A DNA stretch of 64,000 nucleotides from Rhizobium sp. NXC14. Lineage in GTDB: Bacteria > Pseudomonadota > Alphaproteobacteria > Rhizobiales > Rhizobiaceae. The notes beneath the pieces are model-generated. The model was given only the letters and a program-made list of their open reading frames with translations, was not told the DNA's origin and made no database searches. The stretch is taken from contig NZ_CP021031.1 in the NCBI RefSeq assembly GCF_002117485.1, forward strand, positions 434,001 to 498,000, written 5' to 3'. The position numbers were made by a program, and so were the translations under genes. Positions 28,438-36,831 of this stretch are shown here, piece by piece (positions within the stretch are counted from its first letter, which is position 1; every line of letters begins with the position of its first letter).

Positions 28438-30222
28438 ATGCAACTGATGAAGGTTGATCCGCGTGCGCTGAAGGACAATCCCGACAACACGCGCCAATCG
28501 AAGTCGACGCCGCAGGCCGACGCCCTGCTTCTGGCGACGATCAAAGCCGTCGGCGTAATCCAGCCGCCGGTCATTTTCCCGGAAGCAGGCGGCAACGGTT
28601 ACGTCATCGAAGCCGGTCACCGGCGCACTCGGATGGCGATCGCCGCCGGTCTCGAGGAAATCGACGTGATCGTCGTCGAGGCGGCGAACGACAACGGCGC
28701 CATGCGCTCGATGGTCGAGAACATCGCGCGTGAGCCGCTCAATCCCGTCGACCAATGGCGCGGCATCGAGCGGCTGGTCGCGCTCGGTTGGACCGAGGAG
28801 GCGATCGCCGTGGCGCTTGCCCTCCCCGTCCGCCAGATCCGCAAGCTCCGTCTGCTCGCCAACGTGCTGCCTGCCATGCTCGACCAGATGGCGAAGGGTG
28901 ATATGCCGAACGAGCAGCAGCTCAGAACGATCGCGGCCTCATCCTCCGAGGAGCAGAAAGAGGTCTGGAAAGCCCACAAGCCGAAGAAGGGCGATACGGC
29001 AGCCTGGTGGCAGATCGCCAACGGCCTCTCGAAAACCCGCATGTACGCTCGCGATGCAAGCTTCGGCGACGATCTTCGCCTGGCTTACGGTATCGAGTGG
29101 GCGGAGGACCTGTTCGGCCCTGCCGACGAGGACAATCGCTACACCACCAATGTCGAGGCGTTCCTCGGCGCCCAGCAGGAGTGGATGGCGAGCAACCTGC
29201 CGAAGAAGGGAGCGATCGTCGAGGTCAACAATTGGGGCCAGCCGGACCTGCCGAAGAAGGCCGAGCGTGTCTACGGCAAGCCAGGCAAAGGCGATTGCAC
29301 CGCGATGTATCTCGATCGCGAGGGCAAGGTGCAGAGCGTGCACTACCGAATGCCGGAGGTCAGGAAGTCCGCCGGTCAGACCGGCACGGCAGCCGTTGGG
29401 GTGGAGGAGGACAACGACGAGGCGGTGGTCGCCGGAAAGACAAGACCAGACGTCACGCAGAAGGGCTTCGACATGATCGGTGATTTCCGGACCGATGCGC
29501 TGCATGAGGCGCTGGCCCGCGCGCGGATCGAGGACGACATGCTGATGGCGCTCCTGGTCATGGCCTTCGCCGGCACCAATGTCCGAGTCGATTCCGGCGC
29601 CAACGATACCGTGTTTGGGGCGAAGCGGTTCCAACGTCACGTCGCGCGCCTCTATTCCGCGGACGGCAGGTTGTCGTTCGACATGGACAACGTGCGCGCC
29701 GCCGCCCGCTGCGTGCTCATCGACGTGCTGTCTTGCCGCCGTGGCATGTCGAACAGCGGCGTCGTCTCGCGGATCGCCGGCGTGGCGATCGGCGCCGACG
29801 GTTTCCTGCCGAATATGGGAACAGAGGATTTCCTTCTGTGCCTGTCGCGCCAGGCGCTGGAGACCGCGGCAAAAGAGGCCAACGTCCAACCTCGGCCGCG
29901 GGTCCGCGAAACCCGCGCAGCCCTCGTCGACCACTTCGCATCGACTGAGGCAACCTTCGTCCATCCGGCGGCGCTGTTTGCGCCTGACCTGAAGGACATC
30001 GCCGATCTCCTCAAGCATGGCGATTGCTTCGATGAGGAGATTGGCACGATGGAAGAGGCGACGGGCGATATCGGAGGCGATGTGCAGCCGGACGCTCGCG
30101 ACGACGCCGTCAGCTCGGATGCAGCGGATCTGGATCACCAGGATCCTGACGCTGACGCTGTGACGACAACTGATGACGCCTCCGACGAGGAGGAAACCGC
30201 CTACGGGATCGCGGCGGAATAG
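28438..30222 (+). CDS. ParB/RepB-type nuclease-domain protein
   Basis: A 594-residue protein. Residues 1-95 form a ParB N-terminal domain with DPRALKDNPDNTRQSKS, VIEAGHRRTRMAIAAGL (the GHRR box of ParB) and ENIAREPLNPVDQWRGI, followed by a HTH-like region (ALPVRQIRKLRLLANVL). The long C-terminal half is typical of large ParB-like proteins of plasmid accessory blocks, not of repABC partition proteins; no ParA or replication gene is next to it. The ATG at 28438 has AAAAGGAAC upstream. The C-terminus is very acidic. Confidence 0.88.
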   Translation: MQLMKVDPRALKDNPDNTRQSKSTPQADALLLATIKAVGVIQPPVIFPEAGGNGYVIEAGHRRTRMAIAAGLEEIDVIVVEAANDNGAMRSMVENIAREPLNPVDQWRGIERLVALGWTEEAIAVALALPVRQIRKLRLLANVLPAMLDQMAKGDMPNEQQLRTIAASSSEEQKEVWKAHKPKKGDTAAWWQIANGLSKTRMYARDASFGDDLRLAYGIEWAEDLFGPADEDNRYTTNVEAFLGAQQEWMASNLPKKGAIVEVNNWGQPDLPKKAERVYGKPGKGDCTAMYLDREGKVQSVHYRMPEVRKSAGQTGTAAVGVEEDNDEAVVAGKTRPDVTQKGFDMIGDFRTDALHEALARARIEDDMLMALLVMAFAGTNVRVDSGANDTVFGAKRFQRHVARLYSADGRLSFDMDNVRAAARCVLIDVLSCRRGMSNSGVVSRIAGVAIGADGFLPNMGTEDFLLCLSRQALETAAKEANVQPRPRVRETRAALVDHFASTEATFVHPAALFAPDLKDIADLLKHGDCFDEEIGTMEEATGDIGGDVQPDARDDAVSSDAADLDHQDPDADAVTTTDDASDEEETAYGIAAE

Positions 30223-30247
30223 CTGACCCTCTTCTCCGCATGATCTT

Positions 30248-30276
30248 CCGCCGCCGGCCGCCCCGGCGGCGGTTTC
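30248..30276 (+). terminator. Terminator after the ParB-like gene
   Basis: CCGCCGCCGG and CCGGCGGCGG form a perfect 10-base-pair stem with a 5-base loop, followed by TTTC. Confidence 0.7.
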
Positions 30277-30314
30277 GTTTCCACCACCACCAAACTCAAA
30301 GGAGGATGCGCCAA

Positions 30315-30791
30315 ATGTCCGCGTCTCTCATCTATGACCTCGCCCCTGTTGGTTCCATCGTCGCCTGGTCGGATGGCACCCCAAGACCGCCCGAGCGTTT
30401 CAGCAAGAAGCTCGCCGCCTGGAAGACCCGGAACGGTCAGGGCCGGCTGATCCGCAAGGAGGGCGAACGCAGCCTCGGCGCCACCAGCCTGTCGCCCAAT
30501 TTTACGCTTCACGAGGGCGATCTCGGCGCAGATGCCGTGATCGCCATCCGCATCCACCGCACCTTCTCGCTAGACAACACGCTGACATTCAAAGTGATCG
30601 AGCGGCCGCCGCTCGGATCGGTTCGCGTCTTCGATCACGCCGGCGTCAACGCCGAGCTCGTGCATCTCGCCGTCAATCAGCTCGCGGCCGAGGAATGGCT
30701 CTCCCGACATGGCTATCCCCACGCCGTTCTCGAGGAGGTGAACGCCGACGAGGTCGCCGCCGATCACGTCGAAGGGAGGGCTGCGGCATGA
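30315..30791 (+). CDS. Conserved plasmid protein of unknown function
   Basis: A 158-residue protein (SASLIYDLAPVGSIVAWSDG at the start). No domain recognised. The ATG at 30315 has AAAGGAGG 9 bases upstream; an ATG at 30306 is too close to that site. Its stop overlaps the ATG of the next gene (ATGA), so they are co-translated. Confidence 0.7.
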   Translation: MSASLIYDLAPVGSIVAWSDGTPRPPERFSKKLAAWKTRNGQGRLIRKEGERSLGATSLSPNFTLHEGDLGADAVIAIRIHRTFSLDNTLTFKVIERPPLGSVRVFDHAGVNAELVHLAVNQLAAEEWLSRHGYPHAVLEEVNADEVAADHVEGRAAA

Positions 30792-31891
30792 ACCCGGCAC
30801 GCTCGCTCCAAACAGAGGTCTCCACCCCTGAAACTTTAGGGGTGGAGTTCGGCACAGCTGCGGATAGCATGGCGGTCGCACGTATCGGCGATCTCGTCTT
30901 CACAATGGTTCTCGCCGGTCACGGGCAATATTTGCTCGCCAGTGCATGGCGCGTGTCGCGGCCGCTTGCCGCGCTGAAACGCGATGATTTCTATTCCCAT
31001 CATGGCGCGCTCGCGGACGAAGCGGCGTTTCGCGACCGCACGATCGAACAGGCGGAACATAGCCGCGAGTTGGGGTTGCTTTCCCGACAGAGCGTGCCAA
31101 TGACCTGCAGCACCCCTTGGGGTGCGTCGCAGAGCGCCACCGTCTACGCCGACGGCATCGTCTCCCACACGACGGCTGGCCATCGCGGCTTCCAGTTGTC
31201 CTCCGCTCGCAATGCCAGGGTCCATCCGAGGCTGAGGGCAGACGGCGGCTGGTACGAGGAGGATGCCGCCTGGGCGGTCGTCGCACTGACCTTCCCGGAC
31301 CTGTTCACGGCGTACGAACGAAAGTGCGCGGACAGGACGATCCGCGACATTTGGCCGGATGCCTGGAAGGCGATCTCCGGTCGCTCCCTCGCACCCGGCG
31401 AGTCCTACGGGAAGGATGCCCGATCCTTCGCGCGGAAGCACGCTGGCGATTGGATCGTCATCTCGGCGCTGCGGTCAGACCATCACCCCGGCATGACCGA
31501 GGTGATCGCCACCATCGGCGGCAAGCCCGGCGAGCGCGTGAAAGAGCGTCGCTTCCTGGTGCCAAGCGATGAGTATGCAATCGTGCGCTTCGGCTTTGTC
31601 ATCGATGAGGCAAGGCATGCAGCCTATGACGGCCCCTCCAGCTTCGCCGGTTGGCGCGGGGGGGGGAAAAGGCTGATGGTCAATTGCGAACGACAGGCCG
31701 GCGAACTTGCCAGAATGGAAGCGGCGCGGCGAAAGACACAGCACCAGCTCGATCTCATCGACCGGCAGATTACGCGCCGCATGACAGCGCTCATTCCGCA
31801 GCTTGGTGGACGCCAGGCCGGCTACCGCCGAGCAAGCCGTCGGAGCCGGGTGCCTTCCTCGAACGCTACCGCGCGAGCCTGGCAGCTCTGA
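30788..31891 (+). CDS. DUF7007-like plasmid protein
   Basis: A 367-residue protein that resembles a conserved plasmid family (DUF7007-like), with TPWGASQSATVYADGIV, SHTTAGHRGFQLS and WYEEDAAWAVVALTFP. Unknown role. It overlaps the previous gene by 4 bases. A run of eight G residues near 31660 could allow slippage, and from there on the frame gives a plausible helix (RQAGELARMEAARRKTQHQL), so the frame seems right. The end after 31820 looks less natural. Confidence 0.75.
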   Translation: MNPARSLQTEVSTPETLGVEFGTAADSMAVARIGDLVFTMVLAGHGQYLLASAWRVSRPLAALKRDDFYSHHGALADEAAFRDRTIEQAEHSRELGLLSRQSVPMTCSTPWGASQSATVYADGIVSHTTAGHRGFQLSSARNARVHPRLRADGGWYEEDAAWAVVALTFPDLFTAYERKCADRTIRDIWPDAWKAISGRSLAPGESYGKDARSFARKHAGDWIVISALRSDHHPGMTEVIATIGGKPGERVKERRFLVPSDEYAIVRFGFVIDEARHAAYDGPSSFAGWRGGGKRLMVNCERQAGELARMEAARRKTQHQLDLIDRQITRRMTALIPQLGGRQAGYRRASRRSRVPSSNATARAWQL

Positions 31892-32010
31892 CGGCTGAAC
31901 GTCAGGCGGAAGTCGATGCGCTCACGCGAAAACTTGCCCGGCAGGACGCGGCGATCAAGGCATTTCGGGTGCGAGTACGCATCGCAACAGCCCGGAGGGC
32001 GTTGCCATGA
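31810..32010 (+). other. Possible helical reading frame without a clear start
   Basis: A frame reads PGAFLERYRASLAALTAER followed by QAEVDALTRKLARQDAAI, an amphipathic helical protein, and stops at 32010 overlapping the next ATG. No good start codon exists; it may be the displaced C-terminus of the preceding gene after a frameshift near 31820. Confidence 0.35.
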
Positions 32011-32144
32011 GCACGATCGGAGATCGGGAGCGAAAAGCCGGTATCGGCACATCGCCAGCTGAGAGAATCGCATTCTGGCGCCAGTTCCATCACCTCGAGG
32101 CGAAGCCTGCCTCAATACAGGGGTTGCGGAACTCAGGCGTCTGA
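32007..32144 (+). CDS. Small hypothetical protein
   Basis: A 45-residue frame (STIGDRERKAGIGTSPAERI) starting with an ATG that overlaps the previous stop (ATGA). Function unknown. Confidence 0.4.
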   Translation: MSTIGDRERKAGIGTSPAERIAFWRQFHHLEAKPASIQGLRNSGV

Positions 32145-32161
32145 TCGCGGCCAAGGAAGCA

Positions 32162-32413
32162 GTGTCCGATGCCTCGCCAAAGACGCGTGTTGCCCGTTGT
32201 CGCCGTGAAGTGATGCCGCCCCCGACGGCGGATCAGCAAGCGGCGCTTCAGGCTTATGCCGCCAGGCATGGCCGCCGCTGGAAATCCATCCTCAGCAATG
32301 CGTGGGTGGGCGGTCCGCCGCATGATGACGGCGGTGTGTTGCGCGGCCTTCGCAACTCGCACGGTCCGACCTGGCTGCAATTCTACCGGTTGCCCAAGCC
32401 GCCCGAGCGGTAG
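32162..32413 (+). CDS. Small conserved plasmid protein
   Basis: An 83-residue basic protein. The core AALQAYAARHGRRWKSILS and WVGGPPHDDGGVLRGLRNSH looks conserved. The GTG at 32162 has AAGGA 5 bases upstream; an ATG at 32213 is an alternative start and lacks a ribosome site. No known function. Confidence 0.6.
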   Translation: MSDASPKTRVARCRREVMPPPTADQQAALQAYAARHGRRWKSILSNAWVGGPPHDDGGVLRGLRNSHGPTWLQFYRLPKPPER

Positions 32414-32465
32414 GCAAGCATTCACGCCCGGCGAGTGGGAAGACGGAGTTTTCGGGGGAGCCTCT

Positions 32466-32777
32466 CGTTTCCTTTCGAGGACGTCGTCTTCCTCTCCACG
32501 CCGGATTGCCCTTCGGCTTTGCTGCGGTCTGAACCGGCGGCCGGCGTTTCAAGGCCGCTGTCGCGCCGCGGTGCGGCCGGACCCCGCCGTCCTTCTCGGA
32601 GCAGGCTGGCGTGCTCCGTCGAGGGCAGGCTTGCCCTCTTCGCACGCAAACCGGCTCCGCTCGTCCAGGTGGGGCCGGACCCTGAAGCACCGGTCTTTCC
32701 GCCGGTTCGGGTTGACCGCACCGAAGGGCAAGCCGGCATGGGGCCGCAGCCGCTTCGGATGACCTCGAAAGGAAACG
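32466..32777 (+). promoter_or_regulatory. Long nested hairpin leader enclosing a ribosome site
   Basis: Four nested pairings were found: 32466-32480 with 32763-32777 (CGTTTCCTTTCGAGG/CCTCGAAAGGAAACG, perfect), 32501-32516 with 32721-32736, 32524-32529 with 32714-32719, and 32532-32540 with 32699-32707. The outer right arm contains AAAGGAAA, the ribosome site of the gene at 32781, so the folded RNA would hide it. No protein-coding frame is convincing here. Confidence 0.7.
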
Positions 32778-32780
32778 ACC

Positions 32781-33368
32781 ATGGCCAAGCCCACATCCTC
32801 TCCTCGCCAATCCGCACGCGTCGTGCAACTGCGCAAGGGCGCCACCGTCGAAATGGTCCGGCTAACATGCCCCGACGCCGCCCAGGCGCTGAAGATCGCC
32901 GAGAGTTTCGGGACCGCCGTCGTCGACAGCGACGGCATCCGCGACCTGCATGAGCGCCTGATCCTCGAGACAGCCGATGCGCTCGCCGATGGCCTTGGCG
33001 ACAAGGCCATGCAGATCCACCTGCAGCGGATCGTCGGCGCGTATGTCGGTTCTGCCCATGGCGCCGGCCAGTTCTACAGCCGCGCCGTCACCGAGGCGCG
33101 CGATGCCACGGCCAAGGCCGCCAACGATGCCCGTGACGAGGACCTCGACGGCCCCGTCGGCTATGACAGCGCCGCCCAGCGCAAGCGGGAGTTTGCCGCC
33201 GACATGGGTATCCAGGCCCATTCGCTCAGGATGGCGGCCGAAGGCGCTGTCGCTGCCTATGCTAAGGTCATCGGCGAGACCTGGAAGCCTTTCGACCGGC
33301 CGGTCGAGCAGCCGGGCCATTCGCTGAGCCGCAAGGCCGCCGAAGCGCAAATCTCAGCCTTCGATTAG
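32781..33368 (+). CDS. Conserved plasmid protein (DUF family unknown to me)
   Basis: A 195-residue protein: RKGATVEMVRLTCPDAAQAL, LHERLILETADALADGLGDK, then IVGAYVGSAHGAGQFYSRAV. No known function. It starts directly behind a long hairpin leader. A second, 5'-truncated copy is at 63455-64000, with about 90 percent identity by eye. A pair of terminators follows. Confidence 0.8.
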   Translation: MAKPTSSPRQSARVVQLRKGATVEMVRLTCPDAAQALKIAESFGTAVVDSDGIRDLHERLILETADALADGLGDKAMQIHLQRIVGAYVGSAHGAGQFYSRAVTEARDATAKAANDARDEDLDGPVGYDSAAQRKREFAADMGIQAHSLRMAAEGAVAAYAKVIGETWKPFDRPVEQPGHSLSRKAAEAQISAFD

Positions 33369-33377
33369 ACGCCTCGG

Positions 33378-33398
33378 GCGGGGCTCCGCCCCGCTTTT
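33378..33398 (+). terminator. Intrinsic terminator
   Basis: GCGGGGC-TCC-GCCCCGC followed by TTTT, just after the stop codon at 33368. A second hairpin with a T-run follows at 33415-33444. Confidence 0.75.
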
Positions 33399-33414
33399 CA
33401 GTCGACACAACAAC

Positions 33415-33444
33415 GGCCGGTTCCATGGCGGGACCGGCCTTTTT
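33415..33444 (+). terminator. Second tandem terminator
   Basis: GGCCGGTTCC and GGGACCGGCC pair with one G-T wobble, followed by five T residues. Confidence 0.7.
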
Positions 33445-33499
33445 CGTGTCGCGGAGGCGGAAACGAGCAAACTAAAATGAAGCCGATGGCGCGCCCGCC

Positions 33500-33636
33500 G
33501 CGGCCCGTTCCGCTCGTCGGGTCTGCAGGAGCCGCCGGCCGACGCAACGGCTTTGCCGTCCTCCACTTCGTTGCGGCCGTTCCGGTGCATCCGCCGGCTG
33601 CCTTGCTCCTGCCCTTGCCCCTCCGCAACGGGCCGC
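33500..33636 (+). promoter_or_regulatory. Nested hairpin leader of the ardC gene
   Basis: Pairings are 33500-33509 with 33627-33636 (GCGGCCCGTT/AACGGGCCGC), 33525-33532 with 33605-33612, 33534-33539 with 33593-33598, and 33543-33549 with 33569-33575. All are nested. It has the same design as the leader of the gene at 32781 but a different sequence. Confidence 0.6.
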
Positions 33637-33668
33637 GACAGGCGCGGCCTCGAAACGGAGATTTTGAT

Positions 33669-34592
33669 ATGAGCAGCACAGAAAATCAGCGGGGCGATCT
33701 CTACAGCCGCATCACCGACAAGATCATCGAAGATCTTGCGAAGGGCGTGCGGCCCTGGATGAAACCATGGAATTCGGCGAACACGGCAGGCCGCATTACC
33801 CGGCCGCTGCGTTACAATGGGCAACCCTATTCTGGCGTCAACGTGCTGCTGTTATGGTCGGAGGGCATCGCACGAGGTTATACGTCATCCACATGGATGA
33901 CGTTCAAGCAGTCCCTGGAACTGGGCGCCGCGGTCCGCAAAGGCGAGACCGGCACGACCGTCGTCTTCGCCAGCCGTTTCACCAAGTCCGAAACCGACGG
34001 GAACGGCGGCGAAGTCGAGCGGGAAATCCCCTTCCTGAAGGCGTACAGTGTGTTCAACGTCGCACAGATCGACGGACTTCCCGCCCAATATCATCACCGG
34101 CCAGCGCCGCCTCCAGATCCGGTCGAGCGCATCGAGCATGCCGATCGGTTCTTCCGCAACACCGGTGCTTCTGTTCGCCACGGCGGCAACCAGGCCTTCT
34201 TCTCGCCGGCCGCCGATCTCATTCAGATGCCGCTGTTCGAGAGCTTCAAGGACGCTGCAAGCTACTATGCAACCCTCAGTCACGAGGTGACCCATTGGAC
34301 CGCGCCGGACCACCGTGTCGGCCGCGACCTCAGCCGCTACGCCAAAGACCGGACTGAGCGTGCTCGCGAGGAATTGATTGCCGAGCTCGGCAGTTGCTTC
34401 CTTTGCGCCGACCTTGGCATTGTTCCCGAGCTCGAACCCCGACCCGATCACGCGTCCTATCTCGACTCCTGGCTCAAGGTCCTGACCGACGACAGACGGG
34501 CGATCTTCCAGGCGGCAGCGCATGCGCAACGGGCCGTGACGTTCCTGCATTCGCTGCAGCCCGACGCAGCCGACGAGCGCCTTGCTGCATGA
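33669..34592 (+). CDS. ardC: ArdC-type antirestriction protein
   Basis: A 307-residue protein. The N-terminal domain (residues 1-135) is the ssDNA-binding ArdC domain with RITDKIIEDLAKGVRPWMKP and NVLLLWSEGIARGYTSSTWM. The C-terminal domain is a zincin-like metallopeptidase with HEVTHW at 205-210 (zinc ligands H205 and H209) and an EELIAELG helix carrying the likely third ligand. ArdC proteins protect incoming single-stranded plasmid DNA from restriction during transfer. The ATG at 33669 is chosen because it starts the conserved domain; upstream sequence belongs to a hairpin leader. Confidence 0.92.
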   Translation: MSSTENQRGDLYSRITDKIIEDLAKGVRPWMKPWNSANTAGRITRPLRYNGQPYSGVNVLLLWSEGIARGYTSSTWMTFKQSLELGAAVRKGETGTTVVFASRFTKSETDGNGGEVEREIPFLKAYSVFNVAQIDGLPAQYHHRPAPPPDPVERIEHADRFFRNTGASVRHGGNQAFFSPAADLIQMPLFESFKDAASYYATLSHEVTHWTAPDHRVGRDLSRYAKDRTERAREELIAELGSCFLCADLGIVPELEPRPDHASYLDSWLKVLTDDRRAIFQAAAHAQRAVTFLHSLQPDAADERLAA

Positions 34593-34600
34593 AGACTTTG

Positions 34601-34777
34601 TCAGCGCCGGTCGTTGGCCTCGCCAGCGGCCGGCAACTCTCGGCCGTCGGTCGCGGCGGGCGTGTCACGATCAGCCGCAAGATCCAGTTTGCCCCAGATC
34701 GAGGTTTTCCGGGCGATCGGCTTGACCTTCCGGGACGGCTTGATTTCGACGATAAACGGCATTGTCTGCTGACGCAT
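34601..34777 (-). CDS. Small hypothetical protein
   Basis: A 58-residue basic protein (MPFIVEIKPSRKVKPIARK, then IWGKLDLAADRDT). The ATG at 34777 has GGAGG 5 bases upstream, a strong ribosome site on the minus strand. It lies tail to tail with ardC. No function known. Confidence 0.5.
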   Translation of the reverse strand: MRQQTMPFIVEIKPSRKVKPIARKTSIWGKLDLAADRDTPAATDGRELPAAGEANDRR

Positions 34778-35221
34778 AGATCCTCCAGACGACGAATCCC
34801 GAGGCGCGACGATAGCGCGGAGAGCGGGCAATGCAACGCCCCACGCTCGGTGGTTCTGCGAGGTTTGGGTCTGGCATGTGGACAGGACAGCGGACCGGTC
34901 ATTGCAGCGTTCGGGGAGAGGGACGGGCCGCCATAGCCTATCCCTTCGATCACAGCGCCGGGCCACGACCTTCGCGGGCTCGATGAGGCATGTCTGATCG
35001 AAGACCGGCTTCGCCTCGATCGTCTTCCCGCAACGGCCTTGCGAAAACTTTCTTCCCCTGAGCGCGATGCGCTCATTCCTCGCGGAACAACAAAGCTTCT
35101 CCTGGCCGCCCTACATTTCATTTCGGCCTTTCAGGTGCGGTCCGATCGTCCTCGATCCTTGCGACAGCCATCGAGGCCGCGATGGGCGCGGCCCGATAAC
35201 AGCGAAAAAAGGAATACGACA
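34778..35221. other. Spacer upstream of the DUF736 gene
   Basis: No gene supported. It must hold the promoters of the divergent small gene and DUF736, but I saw no clear elements. The end reads AAAAAAGG, the DUF736 ribosome site. Confidence 0.35.
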
Positions 35222-35530
35222 ATGGCAACCATCGGCATCTTCACCACCTCCGAAACCGGCTTCAACGGCTCCATCCGCACGCTCGCCCTCAACGTCAAGG
35301 CCCGCATCGCCCGCATCGAAAACCCCTCCGATAAGGGCCCGCACTTCCGCATCTATGCAGGCAATGTCGAACTGGGTGCGGCCTGGCAGAAGCGCTCCGA
35401 GCAGGACCGCGACTACCTCTCGGTCAAGCTGGACGATCCGAGCTTCCCCGCTCCGATCTACGCAACGCTCACCGAAGTCGAGGGCGAAGACGGCTACCAG
35501 CTGATCTGGTCCCGCCCCAACCGGGACTGA
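35222..35530 (+). CDS. DUF736 protein
   Basis: A 102-residue protein, clearly DUF736 ([20 protein letters not shown], then [18 protein letters not shown]). DUF736 proteins are common on Rhizobiales plasmids and integrative elements; function unknown. A remnant of its last 20 codons lies at 46985, just right of the gibberellin operon. Confidence 0.9.
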   Translation: MATIGIFTTSETGFNGSIRTLALNVKARIARIENPSDKGPHFRIYAGNVELGAAWQKRSEQDRDYLSVKLDDPSFPAPIYATLTEVEGEDGYQLIWSRPNRD

Positions 35531-35541
35531 GACCCGGACAA

Positions 35542-35564
35542 GGCCCCGCCGCAAAGGCGGGGCC
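35542..35564 (+). terminator. GC-rich hairpin after DUF736
   Basis: GGCCCCGCC pairs with GGCGGGGCC around a 5-base loop, without a T-run. A proper terminator with a T-run follows at 35583. Confidence 0.5.
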
Positions 35565-35582
35565 GAACTGGGATAGAGACAA

Positions 35583-35619
35583 GCCGGCGGCAGGCATCGA
35601 GCCTGCTGCCAGCTTTTTT
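35583..35619 (+). terminator. Intrinsic terminator of DUF736
   Basis: GCCGGCGGCAGGC and GCCTGCTGCCAGC pair with wobbles, followed by six T residues. Confidence 0.8.
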
Positions 35620-35669
35620 CAGTGCAATACGGAGAGGGACTATTGTCTGCTCAGATCGGGCTATCGTGC

Positions 35670-35812
35670 CGGGAGAAAATGCCGGCGTCAAAGGACACGC
35701 GGTTCCCCCAATTTTGCCTCCGCTTCGTACCTGCGCTCCAACAAAATCGGATCCCCCACGCGCCGGCTCCGTCGGTCGCTGCCGCGCTCCTTGACCCCGT
35801 CATCTTCTCCCG
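35670..35812 (+). promoter_or_regulatory. Structured leader, copy 1
   Basis: CGGGAGAA (35670-35677) pairs with TTCTCCCG (35805-35812) and GTCAAAGGA (35687-35695) with TCCTTGAC (35788-35795). Two sequence blocks, CCCCCAATTTT (35705-35715) and AAAATCGGATCCCCC (35743-35757), recur in the leader at 36181. It precedes the gene at 35854. Confidence 0.6.
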
Positions 35813-35853
35813 CCTCGCGCTCTCGTCTTTCACGAACTCAAGGAGATGAGACG

Positions 35854-36018
35854 ATGACGATCGAACAGCACATCGAAGAACTGCGGGCTGAACTGAAGAA
35901 CGCCTGCGATGCCGCCGAGCGTCGCCAGATCGAGGTAGAGCTTGAATTCGCGCAAGCTGATCTTGCCGTGGCGCTTGCCGAACAGGATGGTTCGATCGTT
36001 GCCGAGCCGCCTTTCTGA
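35854..36018 (+). CDS. Small coiled-coil plasmid protein
   Basis: A 54-residue helical protein (TIEQHIEELRAELKNACDAA, then ERRQIEVELEFAQADLAVAL). Function unknown. AAGGAG lies 8 bases before the ATG. A decayed copy of its second half is at 47089-47215. It ends inside a terminator hairpin. Confidence 0.75.
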   Translation: MTIEQHIEELRAELKNACDAAERRQIEVELEFAQADLAVALAEQDGSIVAEPPF

Positions 36019-36029
36019 GGCGGCTCTTT
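36004..36029 (+). terminator. Terminator overlapping the stop codon
   Basis: GAGCCGCC pairs with GGCGGCTC around the stop codon, followed by TTTC. The same hairpin is kept in the copy near 47195. Confidence 0.75.
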
Positions 36030-36180
36030 CTACGGCGCGTGGAGCCGGTTCGCCGGATCGACCGGCTTCTCGGCTGTCAGGGATTTCACCCCTCGACACT
36101 CCTGCCGGCTCACGCCGGACACGGTCGCGGCCCCTTCTGGCCCGCGGGTCTCTTCTCTCTCTGACGTCCTATTTTACTCC

Positions 36181-36299
36181 AGCAAATCCGGCGTCAAGAA
36201 CGGCGCGGTCTCCCCCAATTTTTCCGCCGCTGCACTCTGGAAAAATCGGCTCCCCCGCTTGCGAGCCGCGTTCCGCGGTCCTTGACCCCTCTTTGCCGG
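36181..36299 (+). promoter_or_regulatory. Structured leader, copy 2
   Basis: AGCAAA with the following GTCAAGAACGGCGCG pairs with CGCGGTCCTTGAC (36274-36286) and TTTGC just after. It shares CCCCCAATTTT (36212-36222) and AAAATCGGCTCCCCC (36242-36256) with copy 1, in the same order and spacing. It precedes the gene at 36340. Confidence 0.6.
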
Positions 36300-36339
36300 G
36301 GAGTGGCCGATCTCCGTCATCAACGAAGGAGATCACATT

Positions 36340-36831
36340 ATGACCATCGATCAGAACCTCATGCTCTACACCAAGCTTGCCGGCTTCCGGCTCGTCGTCC
36401 TCGCAAACCGCTTCGGCTGCGATACCGAGTTCTCGCGAGCCCTCCACGACCGCCTGATCGAAGGGCTCGATGCGGCTCACGCTCGCCTCCGCTCCATCAT
36501 GGCATTGGAGCGCAGCGTTCTTGCCGGCGACGATGAATATGCCGGATTTAGGCTCGAAGGTGAGAGCGAGATGTTCGAGCGCTTCGCCATCAATCTACTC
36601 GATGAGCTCGAGATCGATTTGGACACGCACGAATACCGGATCAACGGTGGCGATTGGACAAATGCATCGTCAACGGATTGCGACGGCGCCGAGATGGACT
36701 ATCCGGGACTGGTCGCGCTGGGCGAGACCGAGCTCGGGTCGCTGGCAGCGATCATCAGGGATATCCACCGGGAAACAGGCATTGCGATTCATGCGGCACG
36801 TATCATCGCGATGAGGTGCGAAGGGTCCTGA
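36340..36831 (+). CDS. Conserved plasmid protein of unknown function
   Basis: A 163-residue acidic, helical protein (LYTKLAGFRLVVLANRFGCD, then RLRSIMALERSVLAGDDEYA). ATG at 36340 with GAAGGAG upstream. No recognised domain. Confidence 0.7.
   Translation: MTIDQNLMLYTKLAGFRLVVLANRFGCDTEFSRALHDRLIEGLDAAHARLRSIMALERSVLAGDDEYAGFRLEGESEMFERFAINLLDELEIDLDTHEYRINGGDWTNASSTDCDGAEMDYPGLVALGETELGSLAAIIRDIHRETGIAIHAARIIAMRCEGS

Noticed and set aside
34601..35121. Overlapping plus and minus frames between ardC and DUF736
   Set aside because: Only the small minus frame at 34601-34777 has a strong ribosome site; the longer frames look like GC-rich noise.
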